DNA from: Paenibacillus sp. JNUCC32
GTDB taxonomy: Bacteria; Bacillota; Bacilli; Paenibacillales; Paenibacillaceae
Assembly: GCF_014863545.1 (NCBI RefSeq)
Contig: NZ_CP062260.1
Location: 434,001 to 498,000 of the forward strand
Length of the DNA: 64,000 nucleotides
Direction: 5' to 3'
Below, in pieces: positions 33,487 through 41,970 of the stretch. The notes under the pieces are model-generated. The model did no database searches. It saw nothing but the letters and a program-made list of their open reading frames with translations, and was not told the DNA's origin. Position numbers and translations under genes: made by a program. Within the stretch, counting starts at the first letter, position 1. Each line of letters begins with the position of its first letter.

Positions 33487-34692
33487 ATGGCAACGAATTC
33501 ACAGCCCAGAATACAGCTCATCGATAGCTTGAGGGGATTTGCACTATTAGGCATCTTTTTGGTGAACATTACGTTTTTTACGACATCGCTGCAAACCATT
33601 TCGTTCGGGGTCGAATTATGGTCGGGCTGGTACAATGAAGTCCTGATGATGCTGCGCGGGATTGTCATTGACGGCAAATTCATTTTGATTTTTTCCTTCC
33701 TGTTCGGCTACGGCATGGTGCTGTTACGGGAAAGCAGTCAGGCCAAAGGCCGCAGTTTTAACCGCATCTATGCCCGAAGATTAACGGCTCTGCTTCTGAT
33801 CGGCCTGATCCACGGAATCTTGATATGGTACGGGGACGTTCTAACGCACTACGCGCTTATGGGATTCCTCCTGATGCTGTTTCAGCGCTGCAAGCCGAAA
33901 ACGCTGCTGATCTGGTCGGTATCCCTGCTGCTGCTCGTTCCCGTTCTGCTAACGGGGGCAAGCCTGCTGAACCCGGCATCCGGCCAGGTATTCGAGCCGT
34001 TTAGCCCGACGGATGCACAACAGATGGGGATCTATTTCCAGGAGCGGGATGCCGCTATTTACGGGGAAGGGTCGATGGCCCAGATCATGGCTCAGCGGCT
34101 GAACGATTATATCAGCTCGATATTCAACATGGTGATTTTTTACCCGCAAATTTTAGGCATGTTCCTGATGGGCGCCTACTTCTGCAAGCGCCGGATATTG
34201 CACGAGGTCCCGAAGCACCGGCAGGGGATCATCCGACTGACCCTTCTGGGCGGAATCGCGGGTCTTGCGCTTCAGCTCGTGATGACGCAAGCGGATGGAC
34301 TTCCGTCCTGGGTCGAGGCCGCAGCCTTGTTCGTGGGGGCACCGCTCTTGGCGCTGGCCTACATCGGAGTGTTTGCACTTTTATACCAGAATAATTCCTG
34401 GAAACAGGTGCTTCATGGGTTTTCCTATCCCGGCAAAATGGCCTTCACCAACTATTTGCTTCAATCGATCCTGTGCGGATTGATTTTTTACAGCTACGGT
34501 CTGGGGTGGTACGGAACCATCGAGCCGGTCTGGCAGATGCTGATGGCCGTGATTATTTTTATTGTGCAAGCAGCCTGCAGCAAAGTCTGGTTCAAACGGC
34601 TCCCGATCGGCCCGTTCGAATATGTTTGGCGCCTGTTTACGTATTGGGGAAATCCCGTGAAACAAAGAGAAAGGGTGCATGCTCGTTCCTGA
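33487..34692 (+). CDS. DUF418 family membrane protein
   Basis: Polytopic membrane protein of 401 residues, YeiB-like. The N-terminal RIQLIDSLRGFALLGIFLVN is the family signature. The C-terminal DUF418 domain includes SYPGKMAFTNYLLQSILCGL and the ending RLPIGPFEYVWRLFTYWG. The function is unresolved; such proteins are sometimes linked to export or envelope acyl-transfer. ATG 33487 gives seven bases from AAGGAGG; ATG 33484 is also possible. It is divergent from the two-component operon, a possible regulator. Confidence 0.9.
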   Translation: MATNSQPRIQLIDSLRGFALLGIFLVNITFFTTSLQTISFGVELWSGWYNEVLMMLRGIVIDGKFILIFSFLFGYGMVLLRESSQAKGRSFNRIYARRLTALLLIGLIHGILIWYGDVLTHYALMGFLLMLFQRCKPKTLLIWSVSLLLLVPVLLTGASLLNPASGQVFEPFSPTDAQQMGIYFQERDAAIYGEGSMAQIMAQRLNDYISSIFNMVIFYPQILGMFLMGAYFCKRRILHEVPKHRQGIIRLTLLGGIAGLALQLVMTQADGLPSWVEAAALFVGAPLLALAYIGVFALLYQNNSWKQVLHGFSYPGKMAFTNYLLQSILCGLIFYSYGLGWYGTIEPVWQMLMAVIIFIVQAACSKVWFKRLPIGPFEYVWRLFTYWGNPVKQRERVHARS

Positions 34693-34754
34693 GGAATCAG
34701 GCCGCCCATTTAAATCATCGCTGCATCAAAGCACCCAAGCTTTAAATAAAACTC

Positions 34755-34784
34755 TTGCAATTTCAATCCGGGGTGTAATACAAT
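34755..34784 (+). promoter_or_regulatory. Promoter of the aroF T-box transcript
   Basis: TTGCAA (34755-34760) and TACAAT (34779-34784) separated by 18 bp. Confidence 0.65.
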
Positions 34785-34807
34785 GCTTCTAAATTAACCA
34801 ACACGAT

Positions 34808-35080
34808 ATGTTATAACAAGCGATGATGGAAAGAGTAAGCGAAAGAACGTTCCTGACAGGAAAGGGCAGCCACCGACTGAGAGCGCCCCGGTGAAGGTTC
34901 TCCGCCGAAGTTCATTCCGGAGCTGGTATTCTGATCGTTTGCATGTTTCGTGCAAGCCTTAGGTTTACCCGTAACCCTTGCGTTAAGAGGTTCAAGTGAG
35001 ATGTGCTTGCTATATTTTTCGCATATCTAATAAGGGTGGTACCACGACTCCTCGTCCCTTTCCGGGCGGGGGGTCTTTTT
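34808..35080 (+). promoter_or_regulatory. T-box leader upstream of the DAHP synthase gene
   Basis: Stem I shows AGAGTAAGCGAAAGAACG with the GACTGAGAGC terminal-loop region. The conserved T-box is AGGGTGGTACCACG at 35033-35046. The terminator (35047-35080) pairs GACTCCTCGTCCC with GGGCGGGGGGTC before TTTTT. A candidate specifier is TTC (Phe) at 34911-34913, in GAAGTTCATT. It occupies the same register after GAA-N as TAC in the tyrS leader. The amino acid sensed is therefore tentatively phenylalanine. Confidence 0.9.
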
Positions 35081-35121
35081 GTTTATATATACCAGAAAAA
35101 AATGCGAGGGAGAGATTCTAG

Positions 35122-36192
35122 ATGAGTCAAGGACGTTTGGAGCAATTGAGATCGGAGCTTGATACCGTCAATCTTCAGCTGTTGGAGCTGCTGTCGGAGC
35201 GGGCGCGGATCGCCAAGGAAATCGGTCAGGAGAAAGTGAAGCAGGGAGTGCCAGATTTCGATCCGGTACGCGAGAAGAAAATGCTGGACACCTTGGTGGA
35301 ACATAACCAAGGCCCTTTCGATAATGAGACGGTGCGTCATTTGTTTAAACAGATTTTTCAGGCATCCTTAAAGCTGCAGCAGGTCGATCATAAGAAGCAT
35401 CTGCTGGTGAGCCGGAAGAAGAAGCAGGAGGATACGCTGATTCAGCTGGGCAGCACGGTGATCGGCGGCGGCACGCCGGTGATGATTGCAGGACCTTGTT
35501 CGGTTGAGAGTTATGAGCAGGTGCGCCAGGTTGCGGCAGCCCTCAAGGAAGCCGGCATTACCGTCATGCGCGGAGGAGCGTTCAAGCCGAGAACTTCGCC
35601 TTACGATTTTCAGGGCTTGGGCGTGGAAGGCCTGAAAATTCTGAAGGAAGTGGCGTCCGAGTTCGGGCTGAAGACGATCAGCGAAATCGTGGATCCTGCC
35701 CATATCGAGCTTGCGTGCGAATACATTGACGTCATTCAGATCGGCGCGCGGAACATGCAGAACTTCGAGCTGTTGAAAGCGGCGGGGGATGTCCAAACGC
35801 CGGTGCTGCTGAAACGCGGGCTTGCGGCTACGATCGATGAGTTCGTGCACGCTGCGGAATACATCGTGTCCCGCGGCAATACGCAGGTGATGCTGATTGA
35901 ACGCGGCATTCGGACGTACGAGAAGGCAACGAGAAACACCTTGGACATCTCGGCGGTGCCGATCCTGAAACAAGAAACGCATCTGCCGGTGCTGGTGGAC
36001 GTGACGCATTCCACAGGGCGCAAAGACATTCTGGCCCCATGTGCCAGAGCGGCGCTGGCTGCGGGTGCAGACGGCGTGATGGTCGAGGTTCATCCCGATC
36101 CGGCCACGGCGTTGTCCGATGCGGCGCAGCAGCTGAATATTCCGGAGTTCCATGATTTCCTGGCTAACGTAAGGAAGTCTGGATTGTTGTAA
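35122..36192 (+). CDS. aroA: Bifunctional DAHP synthase/chorismate mutase
   Basis: First enzyme of the shikimate pathway. It condenses phosphoenolpyruvate and erythrose 4-phosphate. The N-terminal ~85 residues form an AroQ chorismate mutase ([20 protein letters not shown], then RIAKEIG), usually acting as a feedback-sensing domain. The type I-beta DAHP synthase barrel follows, with [26 protein letters not shown] and [11 protein letters not shown]. The 356 residues match B. subtilis AroA(G). Control is by the T-box leader upstream. The gene name varies between species (aroA, aroF, aroG). Confidence 0.95.
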   Translation: MSQGRLEQLRSELDTVNLQLLELLSERARIAKEIGQEKVKQGVPDFDPVREKKMLDTLVEHNQGPFDNETVRHLFKQIFQASLKLQQVDHKKHLLVSRKKKQEDTLIQLGSTVIGGGTPVMIAGPCSVESYEQVRQVAAALKEAGITVMRGGAFKPRTSPYDFQGLGVEGLKILKEVASEFGLKTISEIVDPAHIELACEYIDVIQIGARNMQNFELLKAAGDVQTPVLLKRGLAATIDEFVHAAEYIVSRGNTQVMLIERGIRTYEKATRNTLDISAVPILKQETHLPVLVDVTHSTGRKDILAPCARAALAAGADGVMVEVHPDPATALSDAAQQLNIPEFHDFLANVRKSGLL

Positions 36193-36226
36193 GAAGCGTC
36201 GTTTTTAACTTCTGGAAAATGAAGGG

Positions 36227-36255
36227 TTGACAAATCGCCGTTCATTCCCTAAGAT
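36227..36255 (+). promoter_or_regulatory. Promoter of the leuA T-box transcript
   Basis: TTGACA (36227-36232) and TAAGAT (36250-36255), 17 bp apart. Confidence 0.78.
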
Positions 36256-36261
36256 AGTTAT

Positions 36262-36525
36262 CAAAATTCATATCGAAATGTTTTGATTAGAAATAGTAAA
36301 AGCGAAATGACTTTTCAGAGAGCCGTTGGCAGGTGCGAAACGGTAACGTCGTTCCCTTTGAACTCGTCTATGAACAGCTGCCTGAACATGTAGGGTTAGC
36401 CGGAGTTCCACCGTTACAGGGATAGATGGTGATGGCCATCGAAGAAGATCATTTTGCATAAAATGAATTAGAGTGGTACCGCGGGTTCAACCCCGCCTCT
36501 ATACGTAGAGGCGGGGTTTTTTGTT
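36262..36525 (+). promoter_or_regulatory. T-box leader (leucine) upstream of leuA
   Basis: Stem I carries the AGTA-AAGCGAAATGAC and CAGAGAGCC motifs. The specifier is CTC (Leu) at 36363-36365, directly after GAA. The T-box is GAGTGGTACCGCGGG at 36471-36485. The terminator stem CCCCGCCTCTA/TAGAGGCGGGG is followed by TTTTTT, ending near 36523. Uncharged tRNA-Leu is expected to switch the gene on. Confidence 0.93.
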
Positions 36526-36598
36526 GGTTAAATTCCGGGTTTAACCAACCCTGCTTGATATAGATAAACCAAGATCAGCGACCAAGGAGGAATTCCGA

Positions 36599-38167
36599 AT
36601 GGAACGAAATATTATCGTATTGGACACAACCTTGCGCGACGGAGAACAGGTTCCCGGCGCCAAATTGAACGTACAGCAAAAAATCGAGTTTGCGCAGCAG
36701 CTGAAGCGGTTGAACGTCGATATTATCGAGGCGGGCTTTCCCGCGTCTTCGGCAGGAGACTTTCAGGCGGTTCAGGAAATCGCCCGCACCGTGGGCGACA
36801 GCGTATCGATCACTGCGCTTGCGCGCGCGGTGAAGGGCGATATCGATGCCGTATATGAAAGCATTAAGCTTGCGCAAAACCCGCTGATTCATATCGTGCT
36901 CGGTACCTCGAACATCCATGTGGAGAAGAAATTCAACCGCTCCAAGGATGCCGTGCTTCAGATGGGCGTAGATGCCGTGAAGTATGCCAAAACGCTGCTG
37001 CCTCAAGTTCAGTATTCGACGGAGGACGCATCCAGGTCCGATTTTGAATATCTGTGGAAAACGATCGAGGCCGTGGTAAAGGCCGGGGCAACGATGATCA
37101 ACGTGCCGGACACGGTCGGTTATGCCGTGCCGGACGAATTCGGCGAATTGATCCGCAAAATCAACGAACGCTTGAAAAACCTGAACGATCAGGTGATCCT
37201 CAGCGTTCACTGTCATAACGACCTGGGGCTTGCTACGGCGAACACGCTCAGCGCCGTGCGGAACGGCGCCGAGAAAGTGGAATGCACCATCAATGGTTTA
37301 GGGGAGCGCGCAGGCAATACTTCGCTGGAAGAAGTGGTCATGGGACTGAAGGTCCGGGAGAATCATTTCAAAGCTTCCACCAATATCCGGCTCAAGGAGC
37401 TGATCCGAACCTCCAGGCTGCTGACGCATTTGACGGGCCTGGATGTGCAGGTGAACAAAGCGATAACGGGCGAGAACGCATTCGCGCACTCTTCCGGTAT
37501 TCATCAGGACGGTCTGCTGAAGGATAAGCAGGTCTATGAAATTATGTCGCCGGAGGAAGTCGGCGCCGACAGCATGGAGCTGATCCTGACGGCGCGTTCG
37601 GGAAGGCATGCGTTCAAGAACGCGGTGGAGAAGCTGGGCTTCGAGACGGGCGAAGGCGAAGATTTTGAAGCGCTGTTTGAGAAATTCCTGCTGCTGGCCG
37701 ATGCCAAGAAGGAAGTATATGACCATGACGTCTTTTATCTGGTGACCCAGCACCGCACCCATGAAGAAGTCAGCAGCCATCTGTACGAGCTGGACTCCTT
37801 CCAGGTCGTCACCAATGATCTGTATCCGACGGCAACCGTGAAGCTGAAGAAAGGCAGCGAGACATTCAGGGACAGTATGGTGGGGGATGGTCCGATCGAT
37901 GCGCTGTACAGTGCCATTAAAGCGTTGGTCGGTTTGGACGTGCAGCTGAAGGATTACAAAATCAACAGTCTGTCGAGGGGAAAAGAAGCCATCGGCCGGG
38001 TAAACATTCGTATCGAATACCAGGGCAAAATCTATTCCGGACGCGCGATGGATACGGATATTATCAAGGCCAGCGCGCTGGCATTTCTTAACGGAATCAA
38101 CGCGGTATTGCTTGATGCCGGCCACGATTCGCAGGCTCAGGCGCAAGCGCCGGTGAGTGCACGATAA
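36599..38167 (+). CDS. leuA: 2-isopropylmalate synthase
   Basis: First committed enzyme of leucine synthesis, condensing acetyl-CoA and 2-oxoisovalerate. DTTLRDGEQVPG at residues 9-20 carries the metal-binding Asp (the usual Ser is Val here). HCHNDLGLATAN gives the metal His pair, and GLGERAGNTSLEEV is the second family signature. The C-terminal LeuA dimer/regulatory domain (last ~120 residues) binds leucine for feedback inhibition. The length of 522 is normal. A leucine T-box precedes it. No leuBCD follow, so the rest of the pathway must lie elsewhere. Confidence 0.93.
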   Translation: MERNIIVLDTTLRDGEQVPGAKLNVQQKIEFAQQLKRLNVDIIEAGFPASSAGDFQAVQEIARTVGDSVSITALARAVKGDIDAVYESIKLAQNPLIHIVLGTSNIHVEKKFNRSKDAVLQMGVDAVKYAKTLLPQVQYSTEDASRSDFEYLWKTIEAVVKAGATMINVPDTVGYAVPDEFGELIRKINERLKNLNDQVILSVHCHNDLGLATANTLSAVRNGAEKVECTINGLGERAGNTSLEEVVMGLKVRENHFKASTNIRLKELIRTSRLLTHLTGLDVQVNKAITGENAFAHSSGIHQDGLLKDKQVYEIMSPEEVGADSMELILTARSGRHAFKNAVEKLGFETGEGEDFEALFEKFLLLADAKKEVYDHDVFYLVTQHRTHEEVSSHLYELDSFQVVTNDLYPTATVKLKKGSETFRDSMVGDGPIDALYSAIKALVGLDVQLKDYKINSLSRGKEAIGRVNIRIEYQGKIYSGRAMDTDIIKASALAFLNGINAVLLDAGHDSQAQAQAPVSAR

Positions 38168-38290
38168 TAATGCCGATGAAACGGTTTGGGCAGCGGCAGG
38201 ACATCCGAAAGCCGTGTTTGCCTGTACGCCCCATGAGTTGGCTGCGTTCACCGAAGGGCAAGTAATAACAGTAAGTAATATAAATGAAAG

Positions 38291-38325
38291 AACCGACTTC
38301 GCGTAGCCCCGGAGTCGGTTTTTTT
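38291..38325 (+). terminator. Intrinsic terminator after leuA
   Basis: AACCGACTTC/GGAGTCGGTT stem followed by seven Ts. The surrounding 38168-38588 holds no recognisable gene. Confidence 0.85.
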
Positions 38326-38446
38326 GTGCGTTGCGTAAAGTAGCGTTGATGACAGCGTTCCGATCCGGGCATATAACGGGCCAGCATAGGAAAACACAGG
38401 CGAGCTGAAAAAAGTACATGTCAACCGACGGGATTTGAATGATATT

Positions 38447-38461
38447 ATGAAAGCGTTTTAT
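38447..38461. promoter_or_regulatory. cre-like site upstream of the sugar-binding lipoprotein gene
   Basis: ATGAAAGCGTTTTAT fits the CcpA consensus with one mismatch at the conserved C. Confidence 0.5.
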
Positions 38462-38588
38462 AACCTAGGGTGATACTCTTCGGGGGGAGCGGGCTATCCG
38501 GCTTCATCCAAAGCCGGGGAGACTCGAAATCCGGGCAGTCATGTAGAAGCAACTGGATAGGCAATCTGCAAGAATAGGGAAGGAAGCG

Positions 38589-40166
38589 ATGGGGATGAGA
38601 AGAAAATGGAGTTTTATTGTGATGAGTGCGCTAATCGCCTTAACGGCAGTCGGCTGTAACGGTGCCAAGGAAGCGGATGGAGGGAAAGCCGGTTCGTCCG
38701 GGGCCGCGGTTGATGGCAGGCTGTCCTTTACGATGTCCATGGCAACCAGCGGAAACAAACACGCCGAGCGTTCGAAGGATGTGAACGAGGAGAGATGGGT
38801 GAAGGAGCTTGAGAAGCGGACCAATACGGACATTCATCTGACGATGCTTCCGCTGAAGGATTTCGATAGCAAAATGACGCTGATGTTCGCTTCCAACGAT
38901 ATTCCTGACGTTGTCCAGAACGTGGGAGGGGCCACGAGCAAGGGGATGTCCGGCTCCGTAGAGGCCGGCGTATTCATGCCGCTTGACGATTTGCTGAAGG
39001 AGCATGCGCCGAACTTGATGAAGAGCGTACCGAAGGAAGCGTGGCAGGAGACCAGCTATGACGGCAAAATATACGGAATCCCGGCCTGGCTGTCCAATCC
39101 GTCCCGGCGGGCGTTGTTCATCCGTACCGATCTGCTGGAGAAAACCGGCCTTCCGGCGCCCAAGACGGTGGACGAGTTTCTGGACGTGATGCGTGCGATG
39201 AAGAAGGAAGGCGTGGAATTCCCGTATCAGATGCGGGAGAATTTTAAATATGCCGATACGATATTAGGCGCTTTTGATGTGCTGCCGTCCCAGTTTGAGC
39301 TGCAGAACGGGGAGGTCGTACCCAAGTTCTTCGACGTGGAGAATATGACGAAGGCGCTGGAGACCTATAAGACCATGTACGACGAAGGCTTGATTCCGAA
39401 GGATTTTGCAACCTTGACATCCAGTGACTACGGCAAAAACAACGAGAGCGGCAAGTCGGGCATGTGGTCGGCCAACGCGCAGCTGCTCGCGGAATACCGC
39501 GGCAAGCTGAAGAACGCCGTGCCAGAGGCTAAACTGGACATCATTCCTGCGCCGAAAGGACCCGAGAACGTCGGAGGCCATCTGCTATACTCCAGCATTA
39601 ATACGTCTTACTACATTAACAGCAAGGTGTCGGAGGAAAAGGCGATCGGCATCATCAAGTTTTTCGATTGGATGCTGACGCCGGAGGCGGAAACGTACTT
39701 CTCGTTCGGAATTGAAGGCGAAACCTATACGAATGAGAATGGAACGGTAAAGTTCACGGCGCCGACTACGCCGGAGGCCATGGATGAGGACCGCTTCCGC
39801 GCCATGTTCTGGTTTGTGCACGATATGGTTTATAACAAGGCAAGAGAAGAGCTGACGGAAGACGGGCGGGACATGATCAAGTATATGGATACCGTGGTCT
39901 TCAAGGAAGGGCTCGGATCGATACGCTTCTCGCCTGCACTGGACGCGTATGCCAAATATCCGGATGCTGCCCCGCAGGGCGATGACGTGGGCCCGAAGCT
40001 GGTTCTTGATCATATGATCAAAATGATCTATGGCAGGGAACCGATCTCGGACTGGCCGAACGTAATCGAGGAATATAAGAAAAAAGGCGGCCTTGAAATC
40101 ATCAAGGAAGCGACCGACCGTTACAACGAAGGGAAGGGCGTCGTCGTTTCGGAAAATCGAAAGTAG
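38589..40166 (+). CDS. Extracellular solute-binding lipoprotein (sugar ABC transporter type)
   Basis: Lipid-anchored binding protein of 525 residues. The signal peptide ends in the lipobox LTAVGC, so Cys near residue 23 is probably lipidated. The mature part has the family-1 binding-protein fold, with ELEKRTNTDIHLTMLPLKDF, GKIYGIPAWLSNP and the late GIIKFFDWMLTPEAETYFSF typical of the large LplA/YtcQ oligosaccharide binders. It has no permease genes beside it and would have to use partners encoded elsewhere. A cre-like site lies upstream, and the next gene is a uronate-isomerase-like enzyme 30 bases on. Confidence 0.9.
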   Translation: MGMRRKWSFIVMSALIALTAVGCNGAKEADGGKAGSSGAAVDGRLSFTMSMATSGNKHAERSKDVNEERWVKELEKRTNTDIHLTMLPLKDFDSKMTLMFASNDIPDVVQNVGGATSKGMSGSVEAGVFMPLDDLLKEHAPNLMKSVPKEAWQETSYDGKIYGIPAWLSNPSRRALFIRTDLLEKTGLPAPKTVDEFLDVMRAMKKEGVEFPYQMRENFKYADTILGAFDVLPSQFELQNGEVVPKFFDVENMTKALETYKTMYDEGLIPKDFATLTSSDYGKNNESGKSGMWSANAQLLAEYRGKLKNAVPEAKLDIIPAPKGPENVGGHLLYSSINTSYYINSKVSEEKAIGIIKFFDWMLTPEAETYFSFGIEGETYTNENGTVKFTAPTTPEAMDEDRFRAMFWFVHDMVYNKAREELTEDGRDMIKYMDTVVFKEGLGSIRFSPALDAYAKYPDAAPQGDDVGPKLVLDHMIKMIYGREPISDWPNVIEEYKKKGGLEIIKEATDRYNEGKGVVVSENRK

Positions 40167-40195
40167 GCGATTTTTGAAGCGAAGGAGATGTTGGC

Positions 40196-41407
40196 ATGAG
40201 CCTGCATGATAACGGCGGCAAACAAGCCGTGTTTTTTGAGCGAATTATGGGACTGCCGGTCTTTGATACCCATACCCACCTTGTCGGCGATCGGCTTGGC
40301 GCAAGGGATTTCTGGGAAATCGCGCACTACTTCTGGTTCTATCGGGAGCTCCAAGCCGGAGGCTATCCGGATGGAGCGGAGAAGCTGCCTGAGGAGGAAC
40401 GCATAGCTGTATTTCTGAATGCCTACCGCTCGACGAGAAGCACGCTGATGAACTGGACATTCACTTCCTTTATGCGCGAGTTATACGGGATCGGGATCAA
40501 GGATGAAGATTCGATCAGGGAAGCCATAACCGCAGTGCGGCATTCGGCCGCCGAAGAGGGATGGGCACAGCAAACGGCAGACCGGATGAATATCCGCCGG
40601 TTTGTCGTGAACCATCCGGAGCACGCTGCATTTCAAGGCATGCGGGATCCTGCGGTATGGATTCCCCGGATTGACGGAGCGCTGGGTCGATGGGTCGATC
40701 AGATCGTGCAATCCGACGAACCGGCCTGGACGTTTCACGCGATACGGGACGAGATAAACCGGCAGCTTGACGGTTATAAAGATGCGGGCTGCCCGGGCAT
40801 TATGACCACGCTGCCGCGGTATGAATCGAGCGCGAACCTCCGCCGGGAGATCGGCTCGGCAAGCGGACGTGACGACATCTTGATGGAGCTGCTGCACTTT
40901 ATCTGTGCGGCAGCCGATCGAAACGGCTTGCTAGTCCAGCTGTTTCTGGGCGTCGAGAGGTCATGGTGCGGCACGGCGTTCCCTGCGAACGATACGGAGC
41001 GGATCCTGAAGCTCGCCGCTTTATTCGAGACATACCGTTGTCCTTTTGAGCTTGTGCTTGCGTCGGAGCTGAACAATCTGGATGCGGTGCAGGCTGCCTG
41101 GAATTTTCCGAACGTTCATGTCGGGGGGATGTGGTGGTTCAACTTCCGGGCAAGCACGTACCGGGACAGCATGCAGTACCGTCTGGAAGCACTCCCGGCC
41201 AGTAAAAGCTCGGTGATCGTTTCGGATGCCCGCTGCATGGAATGGAGCTACGGCAAGATCCTGCTTGTGAAGAAGCTGGCTGCCGAGTTTCTGTGGGAGC
41301 GGGTCACGTCAGGCTGGATCGATGAAGAAACGGCGCTGCAGACGGCAGAAGAATGGTTCTACGCGAGTGCCGTGAAACGCTACGGTATATCCGCCGGAGG
41401 AGCTTGA
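40196..41407 (+). CDS. Uronate-isomerase-like amidohydrolase-superfamily enzyme
   Basis: TIM-barrel enzyme of 403 residues. The N-terminal PVFDTHTHL is the metal-binding HxH motif, and HVGGMWWFNFRASTYRDSMQ followed by IVSDARCMEWSYG strongly recall UxaC-type glucuronate isomerases. It is somewhat shorter than the usual ~470 residues. The activity may be isomerisation of a uronate or a related sugar acid, or a divergent reaction. AAGGAG sets the start. It forms an operon with the upstream binding protein, so the imported ligand may be its substrate source. Confidence 0.78.
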   Translation: MSLHDNGGKQAVFFERIMGLPVFDTHTHLVGDRLGARDFWEIAHYFWFYRELQAGGYPDGAEKLPEEERIAVFLNAYRSTRSTLMNWTFTSFMRELYGIGIKDEDSIREAITAVRHSAAEEGWAQQTADRMNIRRFVVNHPEHAAFQGMRDPAVWIPRIDGALGRWVDQIVQSDEPAWTFHAIRDEINRQLDGYKDAGCPGIMTTLPRYESSANLRREIGSASGRDDILMELLHFICAAADRNGLLVQLFLGVERSWCGTAFPANDTERILKLAALFETYRCPFELVLASELNNLDAVQAAWNFPNVHVGGMWWFNFRASTYRDSMQYRLEALPASKSSVIVSDARCMEWSYGKILLVKKLAAEFLWERVTSGWIDEETALQTAEEWFYASAVKRYGISAGGA

Positions 41408-41432
41408 CGGACAACGAAAGTTTTTATGCAAT

Positions 41433-41459
41433 AGTCGATCCTAACGGGATCGGCTTTTG
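41433..41459 (+). terminator. Intrinsic terminator
   Basis: AGTCGATCC/GGATCGGCT stem then TTTTGC, ending the two-gene carbohydrate operon. Confidence 0.72.
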
Positions 41460-41490
41460 CTGGTTCAACAAGAAACCGGAGGAATCAGGA

Positions 41491-41518
41491 TTGACATATC
41501 GATAAATCTCGATATAAT
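41491..41518 (+). promoter_or_regulatory. Promoter and overlapping operator of the arsR-like gene
   Basis: TTGACA (41491-41496), 16 bp spacer, TATAAT (41513-41518). The dyad ATATCG-N8-CGATAT (41496-41515) fills the space between the two boxes. A repressor bound there would block the polymerase. The predicted start falls at about 41525, next to the ATG at 41526. Confidence 0.82.
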
Positions 41519-41525
41519 GATACGT

Positions 41526-41828
41526 ATGAAACCAATCGAAGTGTTTAAAGCGTTGTCCAATGAATCAAGACTGGAAATATTGCAGTGGCTCAAGGAACCG
41601 GAACAGCATTTTACGCCCCACGAAGGGATTGATATGAGGGAAATCGGGGTATGCGTAAGCCAGGTGACCGAGAAATTGAACATGACGCAGTCCACAGCAT
41701 CGCAGTATTTATCGATTCTGCATCGGGCAGGCCTGATCAAGACGGAACGCTTGGGGAAATTTACGTATTATAAGCGGGATGAAGAAGTGATCCGGGAAAT
41801 CGGAGAGTATTTGAAGCAGGAGATATAG
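41526..41828 (+). CDS. ArsR-family repressor
   Basis: Winged-helix regulator of 100 residues. FKALSNESRLEILQWLKEPE opens the fold, and the recognition helix lies in VTEKLNMTQSTASQYLSILH. No metal-binding CxC box is present; a single Cys occurs in REIGVCVSQV. The start is put at ATG 41526. The -10 TATAAT overlaps the other in-frame ATG at 41517, so the transcript would begin almost at 41526, making it leaderless or nearly so. Operators of identical design precede this gene and the MFS gene, so it probably represses both. Confidence 0.85.
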   Translation: MKPIEVFKALSNESRLEILQWLKEPEQHFTPHEGIDMREIGVCVSQVTEKLNMTQSTASQYLSILHRAGLIKTERLGKFTYYKRDEEVIREIGEYLKQEI

Positions 41829-41834
41829 AACAGG

Positions 41835-41876
41835 AACTGAATGTTTCCTTAGAGTAAGGAATATTCAGTTTTGTTC
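41835..41876 (+). terminator. Intrinsic terminator of the arsR-like gene
   Basis: AACTGAAT...TTCCTTA pairs with TAAGGAA-ATTCAGTT, followed by TTTGTT. Confidence 0.82.
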
Positions 41877-41884
41877 CGCATTAC

Positions 41885-41943
41885 GTATCTATATATTGCG
41901 ATATGTCTTTTCATTGGTTTAACATATCGACAATTCACGATAT
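41885..41943. promoter_or_regulatory. Two operator sites upstream of the MFS gene
   Basis: ATATCG-N8-CGATAT occurs exactly at 41924-41943, and a degenerate GTATCT-N8-CGATAT at 41885-41904. Both share the spacing of the dyad in the arsR-like promoter, and the sites are 39 bp apart. Confidence 0.75.
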
Positions 41944-41970
41944 GTAAATATAAAATAAAGGAGTGGAATC

